A program made the translations under genes and the position numbers. This document shows positions 32,026 to 40,198 of a stretch of DNA of 40,198 nucleotides, piece after piece. Below the pieces are notes generated by a model. It was given only the letters and a program-made list of their open reading frames with translations, was not told where the DNA came from and searched no databases. Where the stretch lies: positions 1 through 40,198 of the forward strand of contig JAUCBJ010002055.1 in NCBI GenBank assembly GCA_032718475.1, written 5' to 3'. Source of the DNA: Nemertoderma westbladi (lineage: Eukaryota > Xenacoelomorpha > Nemertodermatida > Nemertodermatidae). Positions within the stretch are counted from its first letter, which is position 1, and each line of letters begins with the position of its first letter.

Positions 32026-32486
32026 GCAAATAAGAATGATAAATTGAATTTACCAGTAGAATATCCAATATAAAGATAAATAATTATAATTCAATTATTA
32101 ACTCTTTAAGTTTAGACCTTAGGACTGTAATAACCACCAGTCAATTAAACCTGACCGGGGATCAGTGCCTCTGCATGGGCAATGCGACTTCTTCTGTACA
32201 ACAATAACAAAAAGAGTTAATCAACAACAGAACTAATCGTAAAAAAGATGGATCTTAGACTGGGGGCGAGGGGAAGGTCAGATCCGAGAGAGGTTAGAAT
32301 CGGAGGAAAGATTGGGGCGAAGGATAGGAAGACCTATAGGAGGGCGGTAGGAAAGTGTTGCCTATTGGAAGGAATGCCCTAATTTGTTGAGTCGTCCAAT
32401 AAATTTGACTGGGGGGGGGGGGGGGGGGGTGGGAATGAGGGCGAAACGTCCTTCCCACACAAAAATAATAAAATAAAAAATATAAT
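32026..32486 (+). other. Purine-rich stretch ending in G19, possible LTR-element 3' end
   Basis: No gene. 32240-32380 is strongly purine-rich. GTCCAATAAATTTGACT followed by G19 (32411-32429) mirrors the arrangement at 20589-20620. The following TGGGAATGAGGG could be an LTR start, with the G run as an expanded polypurine tract. The other LTR end was not found. Confidence 0.35.
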
Positions 32487-32800
32487 TACGTACGTCCGAT
32501 GGGTACAAACGTACAAACGTATATACGTACGTCTGATGAGTGAGTACACCTGTACTAACGTACATAATATTTAGGAGTAGGTAGTTACAATTACGTACAT
32601 CTGATGAGTACACTTGTACTAACGTACATAATTACATACGCACTAACGCCAGGTCAATGGGACCAATAATAGTACATAATATGTACTGTAGTAGGATTAG
32701 AAGGGTACAAATTGCGTATGTCTGATGAGCACAATGTGCTAACGTACGTATAAGTACCAGCGCCGGGTCAATGGGACCAATAATAGTACATAATACGTGC
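32487..32800 (+). repeat. GTAC-rich repeats with CTGATGA motifs
   Basis: Three clear repeats share (C)TGATGA followed by a small stem and TAACGTAC: at 32533, 32601 and 32722. A weaker relative lies at 32494-32520. The small stem differs between copies but keeps pairing: GTAC-ACTT-GTAC in one and GCAC-AAT-GTGC in another. The longer unit, about 121 bp, also includes GTCAATGGGACCAATAATAG at 32653 and 32767. CTGATGA plus a stem resembles half of a hammerhead ribozyme core, but the expected GAAA is not there. Confidence 0.75.
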
Positions 32801-33173
32801 TATAGTGGGCACTGAGGGCGCCACGGGAGGGCGCAGGGGGATATGTAGGCGTGGTAGAATAGACAGTGTAGGCCGTACGAACTAGACTACTATAGCGCAT
32901 AGCCCAGAGTGCAGACTTAGAGTATTGTTACAGACCCAGAAAGCTGTCTGGTAGAAAGCTAGTATGAGAATAGGAAAGTTGTAGCTACTAGTCTTTTCTG
33001 AAAAGAAGTAGTGATGAAATACTTATGTAGCAATTGAACAGTAGATGAGTAATAGGGGTGTAAGTAGACGATTGTGGCAGAGTAAAATCGTAGCAACTGA
33101 GAACTAGGAAATTCTAGAGGCATAGTAGGTAACGGGTAAGTCACATGGGTTAGAGAGAATATCAACACACAGG
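32801..33173. other. No recognised gene; possible LTR interior
   Basis: Mixed-composition sequence, with no supported frame or repeat beyond scattered GTAG words. By position it may belong to the same LTR-like unit as 32430-32800. Confidence 0.3.
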
Positions 33174-33189
33174 GAGAAAGAAGGCCTAA

Positions 33190-33371
33190 CATGGTGGACA
33201 GCCCATGACTTTCTTGAGACGCATCTTAAAGGACACTGGCCTTGAAGATGCGGATGATCTAGCAAATGTCATGGGTGATAGGGAGTTGTGGCGGTGCAAT
33301 TTTGTCGATAAGCCGGCACAGCATTCTTAAAAATGCAGCTGCAATGCAGCATGCCGATCCTAGTAGTAGTA
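33190..33371 (+). mobile_element. LINE copy B: 3' end only, with target-site duplication
   Basis: A 5'-truncated copy holding only the last about 120 coding bases (MTFLRRILKDTGL..., GDRELWRCNFVDKPAQHS, stop at 33328-33330) and the 3' tail ending (TAG)4. It is flanked by an 11-bp direct duplication GAGAAAGAAGG at 33174-33184 and 33372-33382, with six extra bases at the 5' junction. This is the signature of target-primed reverse transcription with 5' truncation, and it fixes the true 3' end of this LINE family. Confidence 0.92.
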
Positions 33372-33382
33372 GAGAAAGAAGG

Positions 33383-34684
33383 GAAAGGGGTTGGCCATCC
33401 CGGATTTAACACTAATTCAGGTAGAATTGGTCGTCTCTTGTCTTACTGAGCCTTACCAAGGCACCATCAGTTTGATGAGAGATTGGGATGGCGGAGAAAC
33501 GGTGACAAGGTAACGGCTAGTGGGGATCCATGGGACACTGGATAAATGTGTATAAAACGATCGGCAGGCTCCTCCACTGTGTCGTAAAGGGGTGGAATGT
33601 TCCATACTAATACTAAATAATAGTTAATACAATCTGAATACAATAGTAATTTATATTAATTTATATTAATAATTTATTAAATCTTAATATAATCTTAATA
33701 CAATCAAAATTACTTTTGGTGAGAAAATATGTCTTTGTCTTTCGGTCTGTTTGACCGAAACTATCCGTTCAATTTTGTTGTTTTTAGTACCCTCCTGTAG
33801 TGTATGGTCTGAATGGGTGTATAAAGCAAATTTCAAAAAAATACAGTCATTAGTTTTTGCAAAAAATGAAATAAACGAAAAGTGCCATAGACGCAATGGT
33901 AAGATAACACCAATAACAGCTGGTGTTCATGATGAAAAATGGCTTATGTAATGGATTTCTACACAGGCTTAGTATAATTCGATGAGGTTGCCAAGATTAT
34001 TGTACTTAGTACACCCATACTGTTTGCTTAGGCCCTACTTCCTAAACTCCACTCCCTTACAAACTTGAAATTCTTCATATGGTAGCATTAGTGTGTGTTA
34101 AATATGTTATACAGCTGATAGCCTTCTCAGTCAAGGTATGGGCGAATCTGAATTTATTACTAATTCCAGGTGAATGAATATTAGTAATATTGTAGGTTCT
34201 CAACTGTAGAACTACAATACAATACGAACTGTAATTGGTGTAATTAGAATCAAGAGAGGGAAACGTAGGTATATTTGTTTCAGCTGATGGATGGTATTTG
34301 TTTGTGTTGTGTAGTAATGGTGAAGATTTACATCCAGCGTGCTTGCACGCCACTAGTATTTATATATTTATAATTACATTAAGATTGAGACTCTTTTTTT
34401 AAACTCAAATTTTTTAAATCAAAAATTGATTTCTGACTAATCTTGGAACAATAGTTTAGTTGAACGACCACTCTTTAAATATTTACATGAGATCTTGTTA
34501 TATGGAATATTTGAAGAAATTCGTGAAGAATATTATTAATTATATAATACGCGCGTTAGTCGCGTCATGGTAAAACTTTTTCTAGAACACATTAATATTT
34601 ATTTCACAAACATTAATAAGTGTACGATATTTCGTTAAAATTTTATTTGTAGAAGAACTACAGTTTGCATAAAAATCGATTACG
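33383..34684. other. Intergenic, no recognised gene
   Basis: 33383-33610 is of mixed composition, and 33610-33720 has repeated TTAATATAATCTTAATACAATC-like words. The rest is AT-rich. 34550-34684 is presumably promoter and 5' UTR of the following gene. It contains TTCTAGAACAC at 34580-34590. No TATA box is convincing. Confidence 0.45.
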
Positions 34685-35900
34685 ATGGGTTGTTTAAATT
34701 CAAAGGAGGCACCACAAGGAAACGCTCCACAGCCAAAGAAACAACCACGTGAGTAGGAAATATTCTACTAGTAACGAATTAGTAGGAATACACAAAGATT
34801 CTTGACAATCATTGTTGAGTTGCAGAAGTGGTCGCAGTAATGCTTCATTTGGTAGACATGTAGGCACGCTGATGTATGGTGATTAGTTTGGGGTTATGAT
34901 AGCTATATTAAGTTTATACTGCCCGCTCTTACAGAATCACCATACTTATTTTTATTATAAAAATAAATAAAATGTTCTACCTATGTTCTACCTGCGAAGT
35001 TTTTCTCCAAATCTTTCGTACAAGCTGGTTTTGCATAATTTTGCTTACGCCTGTTCTACAACGTTGTGACTAGGTGCTGAAAATATGAAAATTAATGTTA
35101 TTAATTAACGTGATTGTATTTATAATGAAATTTACATAAAAATATTATTCATTGTGAATAATATGATATTTATAGTAGCTTGCGACTGATATGGTAGCTA
35201 GATAATTTTACTATATAATTGTTGTTAATTTGTTTAATTCATTATCATTATTTAATTAAATTCCGTGATAGCTAGTGATTTATGGCAGCAAAGCTTGTAT
35301 TTGTATCAGCTTTAAAAAGTAAAACATATACAATACATAACAATTTGATGTTTTAATGTTCCGTATGTGCCGCCATTTTGTTAACAAATTCATCAGATTT
35401 TGTGCGCAATTCTTAGCCCATAGGCCGTATAAAACTATTTACTATAAAATAATTGCGACATCCGTCGCAGATTTTAGATAAATAACATAACCTATTGTTT
35501 CCTTAGCTACATTGGAGCAACAAAAACAACAAGCGAAACCTGAAGTACAAACAGCTCCTAAGCCGCCTGACAATATTGTCATTCAATCAGAGAAAAAGGT
35601 AACGTTCCGGTCTGATTTTATTTAAGTCACTGTTTATATGAAAACCTTATCGATTTGAATGTAAAACGCAACAGGTATTCTATAGATTTACAATAATTTT
35701 GGTATGTTTTTTATTGTTATGTATTTTTAGTTGTATCCATATTCATTGCATCCAAAATCTTTAATTTTAGTTAAATTTTAATTTTATTTTGCCAGAATGA
35801 AACTTCAGAGTTGAACGAACAAGAACCTAAGCAGGAGTTCAATGAACAGGCCGCCGCGGAACAGAATGCGGAACAAGATGCCGCTGCTGCAGATGCTTAA
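34685..35900 (+). CDS. Small three-exon gene, predicted dual-lipidated acidic protein
   Basis: Exons 34685-34748, 35507-35598 and 35796-35900 join in frame to 86 codons plus TAA. The introns are 758 and 197 bp, with GTGAGT..CCTTAG and GTAACG..GCCAG borders, phases 1 and 0. The start ATG has A at -3 and G at +4. The protein begins MGCLNSK: Gly2 and Ser6-Lys7 fit the N-myristoylation consensus, and Cys3 is a typical palmitoylation partner, so a peripheral membrane location is likely. The rest has no hydrophobic segment: a Pro/Gln/Lys-rich middle (LEQQKQQAKPEVQTAPKPP) and an acidic Glu/Gln/Ala tail (NEQEPKQEF, AAAEQNAEQDAAAADA). It is probably disordered. The composition recalls BASP1-like proteins, but homology is not claimed. 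AATAAA at 36108 may serve it. Confidence 0.82.
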
Positions 35901-36107
35901 ACCAAATAGTCACACAATAATTTATGCCAACGATAATGAGAACAATATGAACAATATACAATCGTTATAATCTGTGATATTAAACATTACGTATTACCTT
36001 CTATCTGCATCTCTCTACGACTACCAATGTTTTGACTAAAAAAAGTGCTATTATTCATTCAATCCTTTTTGCAACATAATGTACATGAGCGATAATTAGT
36101 TATTATT

Positions 36108-36113
36108 AATAAA
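36108..36113 (+). promoter_or_regulatory. Candidate poly(A) signal AATAAA
   Basis: AATAAA about 208 bp after the stop of the small three-exon gene and about 38 bp before a SINE head. The cleavage site was not located. Confidence 0.5.
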
Positions 36114-36150
36114 TCAGTACTTAACTTTGTTTTATATGAATTTTTTTATA

Positions 36151-36450
36151 GGACGGCGGGGTAGGTCAGTTGGTTGGGCGTCGGTCCTCTGCAATCTATT
36201 GGTCGTAGGTTCTATTGTTGTGGTTGTATACCCTGAGGGGAGGGGGGGGGGGGGGGGGGGGGGGGGTCATTACTACAGTACTTGACTGCTAGTGCTCATG
36301 TCTCACAGTGTGCATATTCCAGACTGATCATCGTATGATTGTGGGAAGAAGAACCAAATTAAGACTTCATGGAAAAAAGGTCTTAAAAAGTCCACCCCCC
36401 ATCATAACTGGTCTCCTTTGAAAATCCCAATTATAAAAGATAAATTTACA
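36151..36450 (+). repeat. tRNA-derived SINE-like repeat
   Basis: 36151-36225 has the layout of a decayed tRNA: GGACGGCGGGGTAGGTCAGT, with GTAGGTCAGTTGGTT resembling an A box, then CGTAGGTTCTATTG about 40 bp later resembling a degenerate B box. No cloverleaf with paired arms can be drawn confidently, so it is not called a tRNA gene. A G25 run follows (36242-36266), and then GGGAAGAAGAACCAAATT, a kind of sequence found in SINE bodies. The 3' end is not defined and no target duplication was found. Confidence 0.5.
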
Positions 36451-36599
36451 ATCGAAGTTTCAAAAAGATTCTCCAACTTATCTATCTATTAATTAATAAT
36501 CATCCATTTCCTCATTGAGAAGCTATGATGGCTTAACAAACAAAAACCAACACCATTGATTCACAGTCCACAATTATCTTACTGTGATGAAGCGTGCAT

Positions 36600-36960
36600 T
36601 AAGAATGTTGCTTATTTGACTTTGAACAGTGTTAGCTATCAATTTTTGATAAATATTGTAGAAGATCTAGAAATAATTTTATATTTTTATACTAGCTAGT
36701 TTTTCAACTTTTTTAATAATGTTATAGAACACGTGTTAGTTATCAATTCTGAAAATTATTTTTGGTTCTAGAACACATATTTATTTTTTATAAAAGCTAT
36801 TTTTTCTACGTTTTACGATAAATGTGATTTTACGATAAAAATGATAAATTTTGGTAAATATTTTTGTTCTAGAACACATTTTTTTCTAGAACATTTTTTT
36901 GGAAAAAAATACCATCCTACAGTCAGAAGGTTAATTTGTTCTAGAAAAAACCTCATGACA
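36600..36960. repeat. AT-rich degenerate repeats with TTCTAGAAC words
   Basis: About three imperfect units of roughly 100 bp (GTGTTAGyTATCAATT, then TCTAGAA, then TTTTATA..AGCTA) with TTCTAGAA at about 36766, 36867, 36884 and 36938. TTCTAGAA also occurs at 34580, 37625 and 37697. It matches the TTCnnGAA pattern of heat-shock elements, but in an AT-rich repeat this is likely coincidental. 36451-36600 has nothing recognisable. Confidence 0.6.
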
Positions 36961-37561
36961 AAAGCTTTATTCATATGAAAAAATTGATCAAGCTATGGGT
37001 ACCCAAGGTGTATGTAATGCCCGTATTTCACTATGGAAGAAGCTTCGATGGACGATATTTATGATGAAATAGGCCCAGATAAAAGAGAGAAGACTTATAT
37101 ACAACTAATAAAACGAAGTAAGGTGTAGCAAAAAGTAACATTTCTTGTCTTGCTTTCTTATTTGGCGATCGTAGCATATCGTTCAAATAGTAATAATAGT
37201 CAATAGTAGTAATAGTAGTTCAAATAGTAACATAGCAAAAAGTATATAATTTTTTTCCACCACTTAAATAGTTATTAATGCAACAACCATTTTTAAGGAG
37301 TCGGAGAATTATACGAAATTTGGTATGATGATAGTTCAACAATTTTACTTACTGCTGGCAGAGCAGCATTTTTCAATTTATGAGCTATTTCGATAAAACA
37401 AGCCGTTAAAAATCGTCTATTTCGCAACATTTAGCCAACTCCGTCGGCTATATTTTTCGCGTTTGGAATGTAATCAACACCAATTAGAACCGCCTTCATC
37501 TGCAGATTCCGAATATGAAAACTGTTTTAAATTTCACTCAAAATTGCCAAAGATATTATCA

Positions 37562-37772
37562 AAATACAAAGGTATAAATTTTGAGACGTAAATCGATATA
37601 ATTCTAATGTTTTATTTACTCAATTCTAGAATATTAATTACGCGAAATGAAGAGACACGATGGAGAGTTTTAAAAGCTTAACTAAATAATAATTAATATT
37701 CTAGAATAAAGACAAAAAACAATACAATAGAATTATAGCGATTTACATCTCAAAATTTATACCTTAGTATTT
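37562..37772. repeat. 211-bp foldback with about 80-bp arms
   Basis: Left arm 37562-37640 and right arm 37690-37772 are reverse complements with several differences and small gaps. Both contain AGGTATAAATTTTGAGA near the outer end and TTCTAGAATATTAATTA at the inner end. The 49-bp centre has no coding content. This looks like a small MITE-type element. 36961-37561 and 37773-38237 contain no recognised gene. Confidence 0.85.
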
Positions 37773-38237
37773 AACTAACATCTATTGAATTTCCTATCAA
37801 ACATTGTGTAACAACCAGGAAGGACTGTCATACAGCAGACAGCAGATGTCATACAGCAGACGTAATACTGCAGAGTAATAAAAGTTCATCCCTCTCCAGG
37901 GGAAATTGGACGCAAATAACAGCTGAATACTCTCAAAAATAAACTTGTAACATGTTCTATTATGTTTAGTTTATTGTTTTGGGTAAAATAACGTGCCACT
38001 GTAACCTGCTTCTTTCCCTAAATTGAGAATTTAACCCCAGATGCGGATAATTACAGAATGTCCCACGTTTAACTTGATGAGATTAAATCATGCTGCGAAA
38101 AGATATAGACCAAGATTATAATTGAATCATAATGATTAATAAGTGGTGAATTAATGCATATACAGATAATATCAATACCAATTTGTCTGCCACCTGTAAT
38201 AAGAAAATGTCTAGTTTACTGACTTTAGTATACTGTA

Positions 38238-38493
38238 CTAGTTCGATTGGATCTTTTGATCGATCCAGTTTCTATAATTAGCGACATTGGCGTAAATGGT
38301 AGGAAAATCTGGATGGTAACAATCAAATGTTCTACCATAACTAGTTGCTCCAATGAGAACCCATCGACCATCCAGGTTGCAGCTCAGAGGTCCGCCAGAG
38401 TCTCCAAAGCAAGCCGAAGAGCCATCCGGTAAACCTGTGCACATTTTTCCAGGGTGATTAATAGATTGACCCCATTGAGTGTCAGCCATGCAG
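38238..38493 (-). CDS. Last exon of S1 serine protease, chymotrypsin/elastase-like
   Basis: Terminal exon of a secreted trypsin-fold protease. The acceptor is TTTCTAG at 38494-38500 (minus strand). The exon starts with one base completing a codon, then encodes 84 residues to TAG at 38238-38240. CMADTQWGQ..MCTG gives the Cys168-Cys182 pair and ACFGDSGGPLSC carries the catalytic Ser195 with Cys191. ATSYGRTFDC provides the partner Cys220, and PTIYANVANYRNWIDQ is the usual C-terminal strand and helix. Position 189 appears to be Ser rather than the trypsin Asp, with Gly216 and Thr226, suggesting chymotrypsin- or elastase-like specificity. His57 and Asp102 exons are not in the window. Frame and Cys are intact, so it is probably functional. 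Confidence 0.9.
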
Positions 38494-38680
38494 CTAGAAA
38501 TAATTATTCAAGTAAAGTAAATTAAATTATTATTTACATAATTAATTGTCTGAAAAGTAGCACTTTTTATTATTAGAATTCTAGAGTATTTATGGACTGA
38601 GCGAGCGCAGCGAAGGAGGTTTACATAAATATACAAGGGCTATAAATTATGAATACTGCCCTTTCCATGAAACAATTTAC

Positions 38681-39910
38681 GTAATTTTGTTACATTATGT
38701 CAACTTAACAGCGTTCTGGTGAATTACTCGTAACGCTGCAAAGTAATCAATGACATGGAAACAACTTAAATTACCGTATTCCAGAATGTATTATTTCCAT
38801 TTATATTAATGTGTGCTTCTTTATTCAATAAAATATTAAAGTAATTAACTACGCTTTTGGAATACCGATGAGTTGACATACCAAAAATTAAATAATAACT
38901 ATTTGCAAGGGTCTTTAACGCTGAAAAGTGACCTTTGCACAGCAATGATGTATGTAATTTTGTTACATTATGTCAACTTATTAGCGTTCGGTATCTGAAG
39001 AAAGGAATTCATGGATACTCATTTCAACATTTTAATCATGTACTATATCGAATATAAGTGAAATTTAATAACAGGTACCGGTACTATACATTTATATCAA
39101 ATTAAAGTTTATTGTTGTTATCTCTCCTGCGTAAAATGAAATAAATCTTTGATCCATCGTCGACTGAGCCTACACCGTCTGCATCCGCTCAGTTTTACTG
39201 AACACTGACGCCATATTTTCTTTGCTCATTTTATCTAAAATGTCTTCTATAGGACGTATGGAATACAGTCTTACACGTTAAACAATTATTTTCATTACAT
39301 ACAGTAGCTAGTCCCGTCACTTCAAACTGGACGCACGCATTATGCAAACACACGTGCTGCTTCGTTGAATAAAGAAGCACGCATTCATATAAATGGAAAT
39401 AATACATTCTGGAATACGGTAATTGAAGTTGTCTCCATGTTATTGATTACTTTGCAGCGTTCCGTCCTGTAGGCCGCAACGCTGCAAAGTAGTACTTTGC
39501 AGCGTTACGAGTAATTCACCAGAACGCTGTTAAGTTGACATGATGTAACAAAATGTATAAATGAGTATCCATAAAATCCTTTCTTCACATACCGACCGCT
39601 GATAAGTTGACATAATGTAACAAAATTACATACATCATTGCTTGCAAAGGTCACTTTTCAGCGTTAAAGACCCTTGTAAACAGTTATTATTTCATTTTTG
39701 GTATGTCAACTCATCGGTATTCCGAAAGCTTAGTTAATTACTTTAATATTTAATATTTAGTAATATTGATTAAATACATATAATCAAAACATAGATTTTA
39801 GAGTCTATAGTGATTACGTTACAGCGTTCCGAATTATAGGCAGTAACGCTACAAAGTGGCTGGAATCCACCAATTTCGCGCTGATAAGTTCACATAATGT
39901 CACAAATAAA
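38681..39910. repeat. Interleaved inverted-repeat cluster (A B A' B')
   Basis: Block A (38681-38828) is the reverse complement of A' (about 39365-39558), and the adjoining block B (38829-39024) is the reverse complement of B' (about 39559-39755), with gaps. The order A B A' B' means each pair encloses or overlaps the other, unlike a simple foldback. A core word, TTACATTATGTCAACTTA, or its complement occurs five times (38690, 38960, 39530, 39605 and about 39890). AACGCTGCAAAGT words recur, including a 29-bp palindrome at about 39478-39507. No coding content. It lies within or upstream of the protease gene's preceding intron. Confidence 0.8.
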
Positions 39911-40198
39911 TAAAATTTGAAATGTTTACTGACCAATTATCGCCAAAAACACAATATTATACAAAATTACGATATTACTATGATCACATACCATCGCCAG
40001 ATTTCAGCCACTTTACATTTTGCATGTACAGCCGATTTCAGCCGAGCTTATCCGGCTAAGCAGATGAAAACTTTGTAAAGTTTAACTTAAAAAATAATTT
40101 GTACATTTGATTCAAATCAATTTGAACATTCAAATTATTCATGTAATTTAATTGCTTACTTTATAAATTCTGTTTTAAATTTGTTACAGTTAATTATT
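39911..40198. other. No supported gene
   Basis: AT-rich. A GATTTCAGCC word is repeated at about 39992 and 40033. A possible minus-strand donor GTATGT near 39992 was considered as an upstream protease exon and rejected. Confidence 0.4.

Noticed and set aside
32533-32570. Complete hammerhead ribozyme
   Set aside because: CTGATGA and a stem are present, but the required GAAA and a cleavage triplet in the right order are missing; kept only as a finding to test.
36151-36225. Functional tRNA gene
   Set aside because: A- and B-box-like words are present, but paired acceptor, D, anticodon and T arms cannot be drawn.
36720-36945. Heat-shock element cluster (TTCTAGAA words)
   Set aside because: The words lie in degenerate AT-rich repeats with variable spacing, not in an array of contiguous nGAAn blocks, and no heat-shock gene is next to them.
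39990-40075. Upstream protease exon on the minus strand before a GTATGT donor
   Set aside because: The phase that fits the next exon gives a short peptide unlike any S1 protease segment, with an in-frame stop just before it and a poor acceptor.

Overview
The window is a repeat-rich, AT-rich stretch of a metazoan, probably invertebrate, nuclear genome. It has spliced genes with GT..AG introns, poly(A) signals, a tRNA-derived SINE head, several retrotransposon and DNA-transposon families, microsatellites and long G tracts. There are no bacterial operons, ribosome binding sites or rRNA genes. The sequence alone does not fix the phylum.

Only two host genes can be supported. The first is a small three-exon gene at 34685-35900 (+). 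It encodes an 86-residue protein with a textbook myristoylation/palmitoylation N-terminus (Met-Gly-Cys...Ser-Lys), and every exon is short enough to be lost in a simple ORF scan. The second is the last exon of a chymotrypsin/elastase-like serine protease at 38238-38493 (-), whose upstream exons lie outside the window.

Almost everything else is a layered graveyard of mobile elements. 1-2.0 kb: no recognisable gene. 2.0-2.8 kb: a near-perfect 275-bp foldback and a 23-copy minisatellite. 2.85-6.65 kb: two pieces of one LINE family flank a region with a pogo/Tigger-like gene remnant and candidate terminal inverted repeats. 6.65-8.45 kb: a broken piggyBac transposase (-) that keeps all three catalytic Asp, with 123-bp tandem repeats and two 20-bp palindromes upstream. 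9.5-11.4 kb: a longer LINE copy (-). 11.8-14.0 kb: a decayed transposase-like gene split by a 0.5-kb element made of inverted minisatellites. 14.2-17.3 kb: a second LINE family, with a 77-bp tandem duplication and a stop codon at its RT catalytic motif. 17.6-22.3 kb: two partial BEL/Pao-type LTR elements (+). 22.3-27.1 kb: a Ty3/gypsy element (-) nested in BEL/Pao sequence, overlaid by a 1.74-kb tandem duplication. 27.9-32.0 kb: two copies of a TTAA-flanked element with piggyBac-like ends and no transposase, separated by a 1.3-kb element with about 220-bp terminal inverted repeats. 32.0-33.6 kb: GTAC-rich repeats with CTGATGA motifs, then a 5'-truncated LINE copy with a clear target-site duplication. 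36.1-40.2 kb: a SINE head, TTCTAGAA repeats, a 211-bp foldback, the protease exon and an interleaved inverted-repeat cluster.

The elements interact mainly by nesting and possibly by trans-mobilisation. A piggyBac transposase relic and a transposase-less TTAA element occur in the same window. Two LINE copies share an altered catalytic motif (FADN instead of FADD). Several coding frames were broken by short tandem duplications (49 and 77 bp) or single-base shifts rather than by large deletions.
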